Shown here: one piece after another, positions 42,401-49,645 of the stretch
Layout of the letters: each line of letters opens with the position of its first letter
How positions within the stretch are numbered: the stretch's first letter is position 1
Origin: Mycolicibacterium agri
GTDB taxonomy: Bacteria; Actinomycetota; Actinomycetes; Mycobacteriales; Mycobacteriaceae
Direction of reading: 5' to 3'
DNA: 64,000 nt
NCBI RefSeq assembly: GCF_002553505.1
Contig: NZ_PDCP01000033.1
Coordinates: 1 to 64,000 of the forward strand
Position numbers and translations under genes: made by a program
The notes under the pieces: generated by a model
Database searches by the model: none
Seen by the model: only the letters and a program-made list of their open reading frames with translations
What the model was told of the DNA's origin: nothing

Positions 42401-42657
42401 CGGTAGGTCTCCGGTTCGATCCTGGTGGACAGCTCAGTCGAGTCGACGAGGTCGGCAAACAGGATCGTGATCCGCCGAATTTCACCGTTTCCCGCCGGTG
42501 CGGCCAGGACCTCCTCCGCATCGGCGTTGGTCTCGTCGACGGCAAGGACTCGACCGGCGAGTTCGTCAGCGGTCGCTCGGTCTCCCTGGTTGAGGGCGCT
42601 GACGGCACGGTCGAGCAATTCATCAATCGCCGACCGGTCGGGTTCGAGGTCGGTCAC
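39433..42657 (-). CDS. Class III adenylate-cyclase-like / AAA ATPase sensor protein
   Basis: 1074 residues from GTG 42657 (VTDLEPDRS); the start is not certain because GGAGG is adjacent to it. Residues about 65-235 are a class III cyclase domain: metal Asp in ITILFADLVDSTEL and GDG in NTKGDGLLAVF, and the transition-state Asn/Arg in VYGFAANLAARM. The Lys usually three residues before GD is Asn. Residues 255-600 are an AAA-type NTPase (FRGEPGIGKSRLAR, GLLLAEDTHWFD). The rest is TPR-like helices; no LuxR HTH is present. Probably a signalling protein of the mycobacterial multidomain cyclase family. Confidence 0.88.
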   Translation of the reverse strand: MTDLEPDRSAIDELLDRAVSALNQGDRATADELAGRVLAVDETNADAEEVLAAPAGNGEIRRITILFADLVDSTELSTRIEPETYRTVVGRYRDEVLRIVNSYGGHIGNTKGDGLLAVFGHPHPHENDVVRAVQAGLDITRDVKRLSARVRQRFGFDISVRVGVHRGLVYLDTAQDDVYGFAANLAARMCSIADPGTVAVSEAVERLVRDNFTLEARPAVRVKGVDDPVVSFRPTAEREATPASTGPLIGREPELAAITAEWNDVVSGAKSLAAVAFRGEPGIGKSRLARAAVALAKRSNSVVLELLGSPLHTEVGLYPIRKLLERRCQIAHAASPQERLDRLTAELEARSMDPHALVPLLAPVLGVTPGEGYEPAAAEGNRLNAQIQGAIREYVIGCLADRPGLLLAEDTHWFDPSTLEVLHSLLQPDVGRGLIVMTSRELTSLRTSTAVQVFELGPLSHDETDQLITSLHPRMTARERNEVVRRCDGVPLYIEEVVAKIMEQPANAGDSVPVPDSLYEALFARLRSSENAMSVIQAAAIIGSRFDVGLLRSVVAMPDNQFDVVLTELRSSRVLEPTEDQSWRFRHELLREVAVELIPPSVRRTLHSQIADVLKSVSSQGDRNWPIIARHYERANRIGEAVSAYQRASRAARHVGALSDAMTFLSRALNLLDRLPEGRERHRREISLRLRHGFLVAAAEGPGSPVAAADFERCLELGGTDPLADELFATLMALFTYYVGRGDLRRSQKIVESLRVGVENGREWWLTENIGGSGTLAWLRGDFLDAKEQLEQAAELMKVRGQHDVEAEWFMPHDPVVLGLCGLAHARWIMGDLAGADEALERGAARIEELVFPQGPFSLCYLQFIEVWLRLEAGQYDRAVELAAQTRHRGEQHGFDQWTALGASLHAVAIAMSAMAIGDCDSPAVAGGIDAMLGWTAACRYVGALSFLTSFDGYAARLLIAAGRLEQACAQIDSGLALAKDTGMHYYDAELLRLKAATTEDPDGRSALLSSALSLSRKQHAPVFALRAAVDDYTLRGRAALPSLAEAVKELSPESTWPELAEAQALLAQAQSAR

Positions 42658-42725
42658 CCTCCAATTGTCGCCGCGACGCCTCGATATCGCGGCGTTTGCC
42701 CGTGAGTCCGATCGTGTGATCTGCG

Positions 42726-44786
42726 CTACGGCAGATAGAAGCCTCGGACGCGGTGGTAGCGACCGTGTCCGAGCACGATGTTGGCCGCCTGCAGACCGGA
42801 CAGGACCGCCGACTCGATGCAGCCTGAGTTCAATCCTGAATCGGTCCAATCACCGGCGAGCACCAGGTTGTCATAGCCGCTTTCATCGGGGCGAAGGCGG
42901 TACTTGTCACTGCCGGGCACCGACAACACGTACCGATCGGACGGATCGATGTTGACGCTGAGGTGCTGCGTTGCCAGGGCCGCACCGCCGCGTCGACCGC
43001 CTGCGCCGGCGAGGAGATTCCAGGCGAAGCCTTCTTCGGTGACCGCGCCGGGCATGTGCACGCCGACCCGGTGGTCGAGGAAATGCAGGGCCTCGGCCTC
43101 GGCGCGTCGGCGGCAATGCGCGACGTACTCGTCGTGCGACATCGTCGTCGGCCACTCGGCGTCCAGGGCGCCGCAGAAGTAGCCGACGGTCTTCGGGCGG
43201 TCATCGGCCGGCCAGTTCTCCGCCCACAGCGTCTGCGGCATCGAGGAGAAGGTGTCGATCGGCGGGATGTAGCCACTGGTGGTGATGGCGGGTGCGGCCA
43301 GGCCGAGCTCCTTGTGGTCGGGTCGCAGCCAGATCTGCAATCCCTGGGTGGCGATCGTGCGGACGTTGGTCACCATCTCGCGCCATTCGGGCCGGTCTGC
43401 AATGAGTTCCTGGGCGACGATCTCCACCATGCCGAGGGACACGGCCAGGATGACTTTGTCGAAGTCCACGCCGCGGCGAAGCACCCGAACCTCGGCGTCG
43501 TCGCGTGGCCCGAAGTAGGACTCGAGGTCGTCGATGCCCTCGCGTGGCTTGATCTGTTCGACGCGCGGCCGGTTGGGGAAGACGGGGAGCCGATGGATCC
43601 TCGTCAACGGGTCGTATTCGTCGACCCCGTCGGCCAGCCAAACCTGGCGGCCCATGGTGATGGCGTCGACGTTGTGCCGGTTGCCGTCGAGTTGCAGCGC
43701 GTCGAGCCGATGGAAGAACTCGAATCTGACACCGCGCCGCTTGAGCGCTTGATACATCGGCGCCATGACGATGTCGCCCATGCCGGCGGTCATCTTCCAG
43801 AAGATGGCGCCCTTGTAGGTGAAGAACATCAGGCCGACGAGCAGCATCCCGACACCCGCGGCGAAGGTGGGGCGTTCCAGCTGACCGTTCTCGTACCCGA
43901 ACACCATGTTGTACATGGCCCGCAGGACGGGAAACTCGAGGACGTCCGGGTGCGCGCCGTGCCGCAGCACCCATGCGCCGTAGTCCTCGTCGTTGATCGC
44001 GCGGAAACCGCGCGGATCGGTGATCAGGCCGTCGGCCATCACCCCGCGGGTGATCGTGAGCACCAGGCACAGCAGGATCCACGTCAACCGGTGATCGGTG
44101 CGCCGCTCGTAGTCGAGAGTGCCCCTGACGACTTCCAGCGCATGGGTCAGGGCCTCGACTTGGGCATCGGGAGTCGGTAGGGGATCGGCGAGCACTGCGG
44201 TTGCAGCCAGCACTGCGCGACGCACGATATCGAGAGTGCGTGCCTTAGACGGTATTTCGGGTGACGTCGACAGAGTGAGCCCGGTATCGCCCATCGCCTG
44301 CAGTGAATCGGAGAAGTCGAGGATCAACTGCAGGGCGCGTTGCAGGAAATGAATGACATCCAGCTGGCCCGACGGACCGTCGGGCTCACCGGGCAACTCG
44401 TCGTTACCGGTGAAACGGCCGAGCCACAACTGCCATTCGTCGTTCCAGCGGTCCGTCGCGCCGACGTCGTTGGCGGGAATGAACGCCTGGTCCCACCGCT
44501 GGACGGGTGCCGTGGGATCGGTTGTCGGCCGGTCCAATTCGGCGTAGCACTCACGGATCAGCGTGAAGGCGTTCTCGTAAGAGCCGATCCACACGTGCAG
44601 GCCGTGCTCCTCGATGCGGCCGTTCTCGCCTCTGCTGGACGCGCCCTTACCGCCCAGCCGCCAGCCCCGCTGGTAGACGGTGATCGACTCGAAGCGGTTC
44701 TGCCAGCCCGGCTCGCTGAGTCGCCAGGCAGCGGCCAAGCCCGCCATGCCGCCGCCGAGGATGGCGATGCGTTCTTTACGTGTCAC
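42726..44786 (-). CDS. Large FAD-dependent oxidoreductase (amine oxidase / desaturase-like fold)
   Basis: 686 residues, GTG start. N-terminal FAD Rossmann motif IAILGGGMAGLAAAWRL, then VYQRGWRLGGKGASSRG and EEHGLHVWIG as in phytoene-desaturase and hydroxysqualene-dehydroxylase-like enzymes. The C-terminal FAD clamp is LVLAGDWTDSGLNSGCIESA. A middle region (about 140-330) is an extra helical insert not present in ordinary desaturases. The polyprenyl synthetase in the same locus suggests an isoprenoid substrate; that is inference from context. It lies 68 nt upstream of the cyclase gene and 24 nt after the next unknown gene. Confidence 0.75.
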   Translation of the reverse strand: MTRKERIAILGGGMAGLAAAWRLSEPGWQNRFESITVYQRGWRLGGKGASSRGENGRIEEHGLHVWIGSYENAFTLIRECYAELDRPTTDPTAPVQRWDQAFIPANDVGATDRWNDEWQLWLGRFTGNDELPGEPDGPSGQLDVIHFLQRALQLILDFSDSLQAMGDTGLTLSTSPEIPSKARTLDIVRRAVLAATAVLADPLPTPDAQVEALTHALEVVRGTLDYERRTDHRLTWILLCLVLTITRGVMADGLITDPRGFRAINDEDYGAWVLRHGAHPDVLEFPVLRAMYNMVFGYENGQLERPTFAAGVGMLLVGLMFFTYKGAIFWKMTAGMGDIVMAPMYQALKRRGVRFEFFHRLDALQLDGNRHNVDAITMGRQVWLADGVDEYDPLTRIHRLPVFPNRPRVEQIKPREGIDDLESYFGPRDDAEVRVLRRGVDFDKVILAVSLGMVEIVAQELIADRPEWREMVTNVRTIATQGLQIWLRPDHKELGLAAPAITTSGYIPPIDTFSSMPQTLWAENWPADDRPKTVGYFCGALDAEWPTTMSHDEYVAHCRRRAEAEALHFLDHRVGVHMPGAVTEEGFAWNLLAGAGGRRGGAALATQHLSVNIDPSDRYVLSVPGSDKYRLRPDESGYDNLVLAGDWTDSGLNSGCIESAVLSGLQAANIVLGHGRYHRVRGFYLP

Positions 44787-44810
44787 GTAATGCGTTGATC
44801 GGCAACGGGA

Positions 44811-45545
44811 TCAAAGAGAGATGGAGACATCCACGACATCAGGAGGCTCTGGAGGTTCCTTCTTGGGGTATTCGGCCTTCACCGTGCCCTTGTAGACACC
44901 GCTGACCAGATCGCTCGCGTCGACGAGAACGACGAATTTGGTGACCCCTGGTTCCAGGACCGGCGGATCGAAGCTGATCTTGTGCTCGGCGATTGCCGCC
45001 TCGGTCCCTTCCCGTTTTATGTTGTCCACCTTTAAAGTTCGCGGTTCACCGGTTCGCGACGGCGGTGCCGCGAACTCATCCGACCGCACTGGGTGCACCT
45101 CGAAGCGCGCAGGTCCGGCGGCCACCGTTTCGACAATCTCCATGCCGCCTGCGATTCCGATATCGATCAGCCGCGTCATCGACTCCAGCCACTTCTTGGA
45201 GCTGTACTTGTTCTTCCCCTTCTCCATGTGGATGGCCGCGTCCTGCATGACAGTGCCTGTCTGAGTGACCATGCGGCGCACGACCGAGGCGATGTATTCA
45301 CCCATCGCGAGCACGGTGTCCGGCGGCTTCTCTTCGAAGGCGATGCGGCCGATGTGTGCCGCGCCGGTGATGCCGATGCCGGCCAGTTTCGTGACTGTGT
45401 CGATCACGTCCTTCAGCTCATAGGCATCGGCGTCGATTATCTTCGACTCCGCGGACACAACTGCGGCCGACTCGTCGACCATTTTCTTGGCGGTGTCAGC
45501 GACGCGCTGTGTGACGCGGACCAGGGGCGGTTCGGGTTCTGTCAT
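44811..45545 (-). CDS. Unrecognised protein with internal helical repeat and C-terminal beta domain
   Basis: 244 residues. I do not recognise a family. Two internal segments match: TKLAGIGITGAAHI (52-65) and TRLIDIGIAGGMEI (124-137), within amphipathic helices, suggesting a duplicated helical unit. The C-terminal 60 residues (ISFDPPVLEPGVTKFVVLVD, GVYKGTVKAEYP) look like a small Ig-like beta domain that resembles the end of the divergently encoded protein at 47173-47838. No signal peptide. The start overlaps the upstream stop (TGATG), so it is coupled to the 516-residue protein. Confidence 0.7.
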   Translation of the reverse strand: MTEPEPPLVRVTQRVADTAKKMVDESAAVVSAESKIIDADAYELKDVIDTVTKLAGIGITGAAHIGRIAFEEKPPDTVLAMGEYIASVVRRMVTQTGTVMQDAAIHMEKGKNKYSSKKWLESMTRLIDIGIAGGMEIVETVAAGPARFEVHPVRSDEFAAPPSRTGEPRTLKVDNIKREGTEAAIAEHKISFDPPVLEPGVTKFVVLVDASDLVSGVYKGTVKAEYPKKEPPEPPDVVDVSISL

Positions 45546-47095
45546 CAGTTGTTTCCTTTGGTCGCGTCCTCGGGCGGCGGCTGCAGAGCCGTGGCCGCAG
45601 CGTCGAATACGTTCGTCGCGTATTGGGTCATCTCGCGGCCGAGTTCGGCGCCGAGTTCGGCGACTTCATCGCGTGAGATCCCTTCCCCGTCACTCCACTG
45701 GACGGCGAACTTCGTGCCCAGCCTCTTGCCCCGCTCGATGCCGTCGGTCAGTTGGACGCGCATGGCTTCGATGATGGCTCCGCGCCAGCCGTCGATCAGT
45801 TCGACTTCCTCGGCGGCCTCGCTGACGGCGTCATCGGAGGGCTGGTCTCCCGGGTCCGTCCCACCGGTCGGATCTTTGTACTGCCCGGCCGGCTTCGGCA
45901 CAGAGGGCGTGAAGTTGGTGGTGCCAGACGTCGGCGTCGCGCTAAACATCCGGCTCATCGCGTCTCCCCAGCCGAAGCCACACCCCATCGCGGCGGTCGC
46001 GGTGGCGCTCACACCGCGAATCCGCACCTGCTTGCATGTGCGGATCTTCACCAGGGAGTCCTCGTCACCGGGAGTCGTCGGAGTTGCCCAGATATAGCCT
46101 GCGTCCACCTCGACCAGCTTGCAGTCCCCGATCCGGGGATTGTCGAGGTCGTAGTTGATGTAGATCCCTTCACCGTCGGTGCTGACGCCCTTCCAGTACC
46201 GCAACGCCGTCCGCATCTGCCACTGCGTTTCGTCACCGCTGACGCTCTCCAACACGCGCGACCAACCGCCTGACGGATCCGGGTTCAGCGGCGGCTGCAG
46301 TTCCATCGATACGAAGAACTCGCACAGATCGGGCCAGTTGAGCGGATCGATGATCTCCTTCATCTGTTTGAGTGTGAAAGGCGACTCCCACGAGGTGGTG
46401 AGCACGGTGCAGAACTTCCCGTCGATCTTGCGCAGCGCTCCCGAGCACAGCGGCCGGCGCATGACGTCTTGAAGGTCGGGATCGACGGCGTTCTTGGCGA
46501 CAAAGTCTGTGACAGCGGCGTATTGGGCTCGGGTCGTGGCGAAGCTCAGGGCGTTTTTCAGATCCGTCACCGCGTTCCCGGTGGGAGGTATCTGATTGCC
46601 CGGTATCTCAGGGAGTGGTTCGTCGTTGTTGCGGCCGATCACCGGCAGCAGGACATCAAGCGGGTCAGGCATCTGTGCTGACGACAAACGTGATTCAGGC
46701 AGCAGCTCAGCCGGCGGCTGACCCTGTAATACTTCTTCCATCCTGGCCACGTTGCTCAGGACCGAGGCCGCATATATCGCCCGCGACTGAGTGCCCGGGT
46801 CCACTGTCCTCTCTTCGGCTGGTCCGATCGCGAGTTCCTCGAGCGCTTCGGGATAGCTGGGGAACGTCACGGGCCCTTCGCGCGTGATCGGGGTGCCGCT
46901 CACCGAGTCGACCGGAGTCAATTCGTCCCGTTTGAGGAAGTGCTTCAGTTCGCGGTACCAGCCCCGCTGTCCCACGCCGGTTGTGCCGGGCAGGAAGCTC
47001 TCGACCATTTTCACAGTCTCGTTGTGCAGGTCGCCGCTACATACAACTTCATCGATGGTGCCGAGCAGAGCCATTTGCGCATGAAGTTTCGACAT
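45545..47095 (-). CDS. Unrecognised 516-residue protein, possible START-like core
   Basis: 516 residues from ATG 47095, with GGGAGGCGCGAT upstream. No family recognised. A central region (about 235-390) has alternating strands and a pattern like a helix-grip lipid-binding fold: WSRVLESVSGDETQWQMR, YINYDLDNPRIGDCKLVEVD, GYIWATPTTPGDEDSLVKI. It is followed by a Pro/Thr/Gly linker and a C-terminal helical segment (WRGAIIEAMRVQLTDGIERG). No signal peptide or membrane helix. First gene of the minus-strand arm of the locus; the START-like reading is tentative. Confidence 0.68.
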   Translation of the reverse strand: MSKLHAQMALLGTIDEVVCSGDLHNETVKMVESFLPGTTGVGQRGWYRELKHFLKRDELTPVDSVSGTPITREGPVTFPSYPEALEELAIGPAEERTVDPGTQSRAIYAASVLSNVARMEEVLQGQPPAELLPESRLSSAQMPDPLDVLLPVIGRNNDEPLPEIPGNQIPPTGNAVTDLKNALSFATTRAQYAAVTDFVAKNAVDPDLQDVMRRPLCSGALRKIDGKFCTVLTTSWESPFTLKQMKEIIDPLNWPDLCEFFVSMELQPPLNPDPSGGWSRVLESVSGDETQWQMRTALRYWKGVSTDGEGIYINYDLDNPRIGDCKLVEVDAGYIWATPTTPGDEDSLVKIRTCKQVRIRGVSATATAAMGCGFGWGDAMSRMFSATPTSGTTNFTPSVPKPAGQYKDPTGGTDPGDQPSDDAVSEAAEEVELIDGWRGAIIEAMRVQLTDGIERGKRLGTKFAVQWSDGEGISRDEVAELGAELGREMTQYATNVFDAAATALQPPPEDATKGNN

Positions 47096-47172
47096 ATCGC
47101 GCCTCCCGCTGGTCGCGGATCTAGCATATCGACACACGCCCATTGCGCAGGGCGAATGCGGAAGAGGTGCTG
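47096..47172. promoter_or_regulatory. Compact divergent promoter region of the prenyl/FAD locus
   Basis: Only 77 bp separate the two divergent start codons, and they include both ribosome binding sites. TAGCAT on the plus strand and TATGCT on the minus strand overlap around 47123-47130 and could serve as -10 boxes in each direction. I see no clear -35 elements. Confidence 0.4.
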
Positions 47173-47838
47173 ATGGCAGACAGACCGATGGATGACGATG
47201 CCGGCATCGCCGATTTGCCATGGGCGTCGGTATTCGATCCGGCCGCCAATGTGCGGGCGCTCAGTGCAATTCAGGCGCGCGGGTTTCGCGCCGCCACCGA
47301 AGTCGTCGACCGCTTCGTCCGTATCACAGAGATGGGATTTGCTGCGCCCACCGGTCCGGACGACGAGGACGCCGCGTTCGAGATGCCGCGGGTTCCCGAG
47401 ATCGGCCGGATCGTCAAGTCCTTGCAGAAGGTAATCAGTCAACTCGGCGAGTCGGCACTTTCCGGATCGACATCGGCCGAGGCCGGTCTGGATTTGGTGA
47501 ACTCCGCGACGACAGGCGAGGTTCGCCTCGACGCCGTCGAATCGGGTTCGACGGCGACCGAGGTGTGGCTGCACAATCGCGGACCGGTCGATATGGGCAA
47601 GGTGCGATTGCGTTGCAGCGACCTGCTTTCCCACGACGGTGCGGTGATCAGTTCTTCGTGCGTCCGATTCGAGCCGGACGTGGTACCTATGCCCGCGCGC
47701 TGCAGCCGCGGCGTCACCATCGAAATCGACCTGGTGCCCGACCAACTGCCAGGTTGCTATCGGGGCACCCTGCTTGCCGACGGACACGCCGACGTCTGGT
47801 TACCCGTGGTGCTGAACGTGAAGACATCCGGGTCATGA
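47173..47838 (+). CDS. Unrecognised protein with C-terminal beta domain
   Basis: 221 residues from ATG 47173, with GAAGAGGTG upstream. Residues 20-110 are helical (AANVRALSAIQARGFRAATE, IGRIVKSLQKVISQLGESAL). Residues 120-221 form a beta-rich domain (ATEVWLHNRGPVDMGKVRLR, VTIEIDLVPDQLPGCYRGTL, LPVVLNVK). This end resembles the C-terminus of the 244-residue protein on the opposite strand: both have F(D/E)P, then a V-I/V-D strand and G-x-Y-(R/K)-GT. The stop overlaps the prenyl synthetase start (ATGA). Function unknown. Confidence 0.7.
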   Translation: MADRPMDDDAGIADLPWASVFDPAANVRALSAIQARGFRAATEVVDRFVRITEMGFAAPTGPDDEDAAFEMPRVPEIGRIVKSLQKVISQLGESALSGSTSAEAGLDLVNSATTGEVRLDAVESGSTATEVWLHNRGPVDMGKVRLRCSDLLSHDGAVISSSCVRFEPDVVPMPARCSRGVTIEIDLVPDQLPGCYRGTLLADGHADVWLPVVLNVKTSGS

Positions 47839-48887
47839 CGGACACCGCCGACCGCGCCGACGTGACGGCGGCCGTCGAGGATCGGCTGCGTCGGGTCGGT
47901 CGGAAGATCCGGTCTTCGATGCTCGATGCCATGCCGGACGGCGAGCCCGTGCGGTGGTTGTACGGACCGATGCGGGAGTACCCGTCGCGGCCAGGCAAGG
48001 CGTTGCGGCCGGCCTTGTGCATGTCGGCCGGGCGGGCGTTCGGCGGCGCGGCCGACGACCTACTGGGTGTCGCGGTCGCAATCGAATTGCTGCACAACGC
48101 GTTTCTGGTGCACGACGACATCGTCGACGGCAGCGAGATGCGGCGCGGCCGACCGACACTCGCATCGAAGTATGGTTTGGCGGCCGCACTCAACGCCGGT
48201 GACGCACTGGCCGTTGTCGCCGGCCAGGTGTTGCGACGCGCCACACGCCGGTTCGACCGCGACCTCGCGGACTTGGTGTGGGCCGAGTTCGACACCATGG
48301 CGATGCGCACCCTCGAGGGCCAGGCCACCGAAGCGGGGTGGCTGCTCGACAACGTCGAGCAGTTGCGCCCCGAGGACTACCTCGAGCTGATCATGCACAA
48401 GACGTGTTGGTACACCACGATTCATCCGTTGCGCGTCGGTGCCATGGTGGGTTCCCGCGGCACCGCCGAACTGGCGCCGTTGGTGCGGTTCGGATTTCAC
48501 TTCGGCGCCGCATTCCAGATCCGTGACGACATGTTGAACCTCGTCGGCGACGAGAAGATGTATGGCAAGGAGATTCTCGGTGACCTGTACGAGGGCAAGC
48601 GCACCTTGCCCCTGGTCCACTTGACCGCCAATGCCCGTGGCGCCGACCGTGATTTGGTGCTCGAGTACTTGAACATGCGCCGCGACGAACGCACGCCCGA
48701 ACTGGTTCGCACCATCCGCGACCTGATGGATGACTACGGAAGCATCGAGTTCACGACAAAGTTCGCCGAGGGCATCCTGTCGGTCGCCGAGGATTACTTC
48801 CAGGAGGCCTTCGCCAGCGCCCAACCGGGCCACGATCTCGATTTTCTGCGCTCGTTGGTGCCTTACGTGTGGGCGCGGTGGCGCTGA
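47835..48887 (+). CDS. Polyprenyl diphosphate synthase (trans-isoprenyl type)
   Basis: 350 residues from ATG 47835, coupled to the preceding gene. First Asp-rich motif is FLVHDDIVDGSEMRRGRPT; the second is FQIRDDMLNLVGDE, in which the last Asp of DDxxD is Asn. GKALRPALC is the IPP-binding Lys/Arg site, and GKRTLPLVHL is the usual following element. It condenses IPP with allylic diphosphates; the residue before the first motif is not bulky enough for me to state a chain length (C15-C20 is most likely). Co-expression with an FAD enzyme and three unknown proteins suggests a dedicated isoprenoid product. Confidence 0.88.
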   Translation: MTDTADRADVTAAVEDRLRRVGRKIRSSMLDAMPDGEPVRWLYGPMREYPSRPGKALRPALCMSAGRAFGGAADDLLGVAVAIELLHNAFLVHDDIVDGSEMRRGRPTLASKYGLAAALNAGDALAVVAGQVLRRATRRFDRDLADLVWAEFDTMAMRTLEGQATEAGWLLDNVEQLRPEDYLELIMHKTCWYTTIHPLRVGAMVGSRGTAELAPLVRFGFHFGAAFQIRDDMLNLVGDEKMYGKEILGDLYEGKRTLPLVHLTANARGADRDLVLEYLNMRRDERTPELVRTIRDLMDDYGSIEFTTKFAEGILSVAEDYFQEAFASAQPGHDLDFLRSLVPYVWARWR

Positions 48888-48907
48888 CATAGCCGGGCTG
48901 GGGTGCG

Positions 48908-49504
48908 GTGGATCCGAACACAATGCCCGCAGCCCGCCGCATAATCATCGTCTCGCTGCGACGGGCGGAGGCCTACGGCGACAACTTTGCAATGGCGTGC
49001 GCGCTATGGGCATGCGGCACAGTGCTGTTGCGCCTATCCGATGGATCTTCGGATGCCGCGGTCGAGTACCTGAAGTCGGCGCGCGACATCATCACCAAAC
49101 ACCGCACGGTGGTGGTGGCACTTGCCCCGATCGAAGCGGACCTGGCGCTGGTGGCCGCGCGTGCGGGTGAGGTGGACAGCGGGATCGAAACCCTGCGCGC
49201 GGTGATCGCACGCCAGTTGGAGAACTTCGACGTCACGTTCATGGGCGTGACGATCCCTGCGCTGATCCAACTCCTGGTGGAACGGGGCCGACCCGAGGAC
49301 CTCGCGGAGGCGGCCGCGATGGTGCAGGGACTCGAAGTGCAGGCCGAGAATCTGCAGTTGCCAGCGATGCAGTTGTGTGCGGCCTTCTGCAGGCAGGTGC
49401 TGGCTGACACTGACGACGACGTTCGGGCGGCGCGGCGGGAGTCCGCCGACATCGCGGAACGCATGTCTGCCCGCGGCGATTTCATCCGGATACACTCCGA
49501 CTGA
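48908..49504 (+). pseudogene. Remnant of a cyclase-ATPase C-terminal region
   Basis: 198 residues from a GTG, made only of TPR-like helices (AYGDNFAMACALWACGTVLL, LVAARAGEVDSGIETLRAVI, TIPALIQLLVERGRPEDLAE). This is the pattern of the C-terminal third of mycobacterial cyclase/AAA-ATPase regulators. The cyclase and ATPase domains that should precede it are absent, and only 20 nt separate it from the prenyl synthetase. It looks like a truncated copy of the gene type found at 39433-42657, perhaps left by recombination. It could still be translated. Confidence 0.55.
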
Positions 49505-49645
49505 TCCAGGTCGCTTTGAGCTTCCGGGTTAGCACTGCCGCCGCCGAGCCGTACATGAGTCTCCTTATATGAGTTTGCTCGGTTTTGCGGGTGGGCACCA
49601 CTGCTTGATGGGAAGATCGCTCCGGGAATCGAGGCGAGGAGCGCT

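Noticed and set aside
41389..42705. A 438-codon plus-strand frame inside the cyclase-ATPase gene
   Set aside because: Antisense to a gene with recognisable cyclase and AAA motifs; composition is typical of a shadow frame.
42658..42849. A longer N-terminus for the cyclase-ATPase (to 42849)
   Set aside because: It would overlap the 3' end of the FAD oxidoreductase gene, and its sequence is Arg-rich without conserved features.
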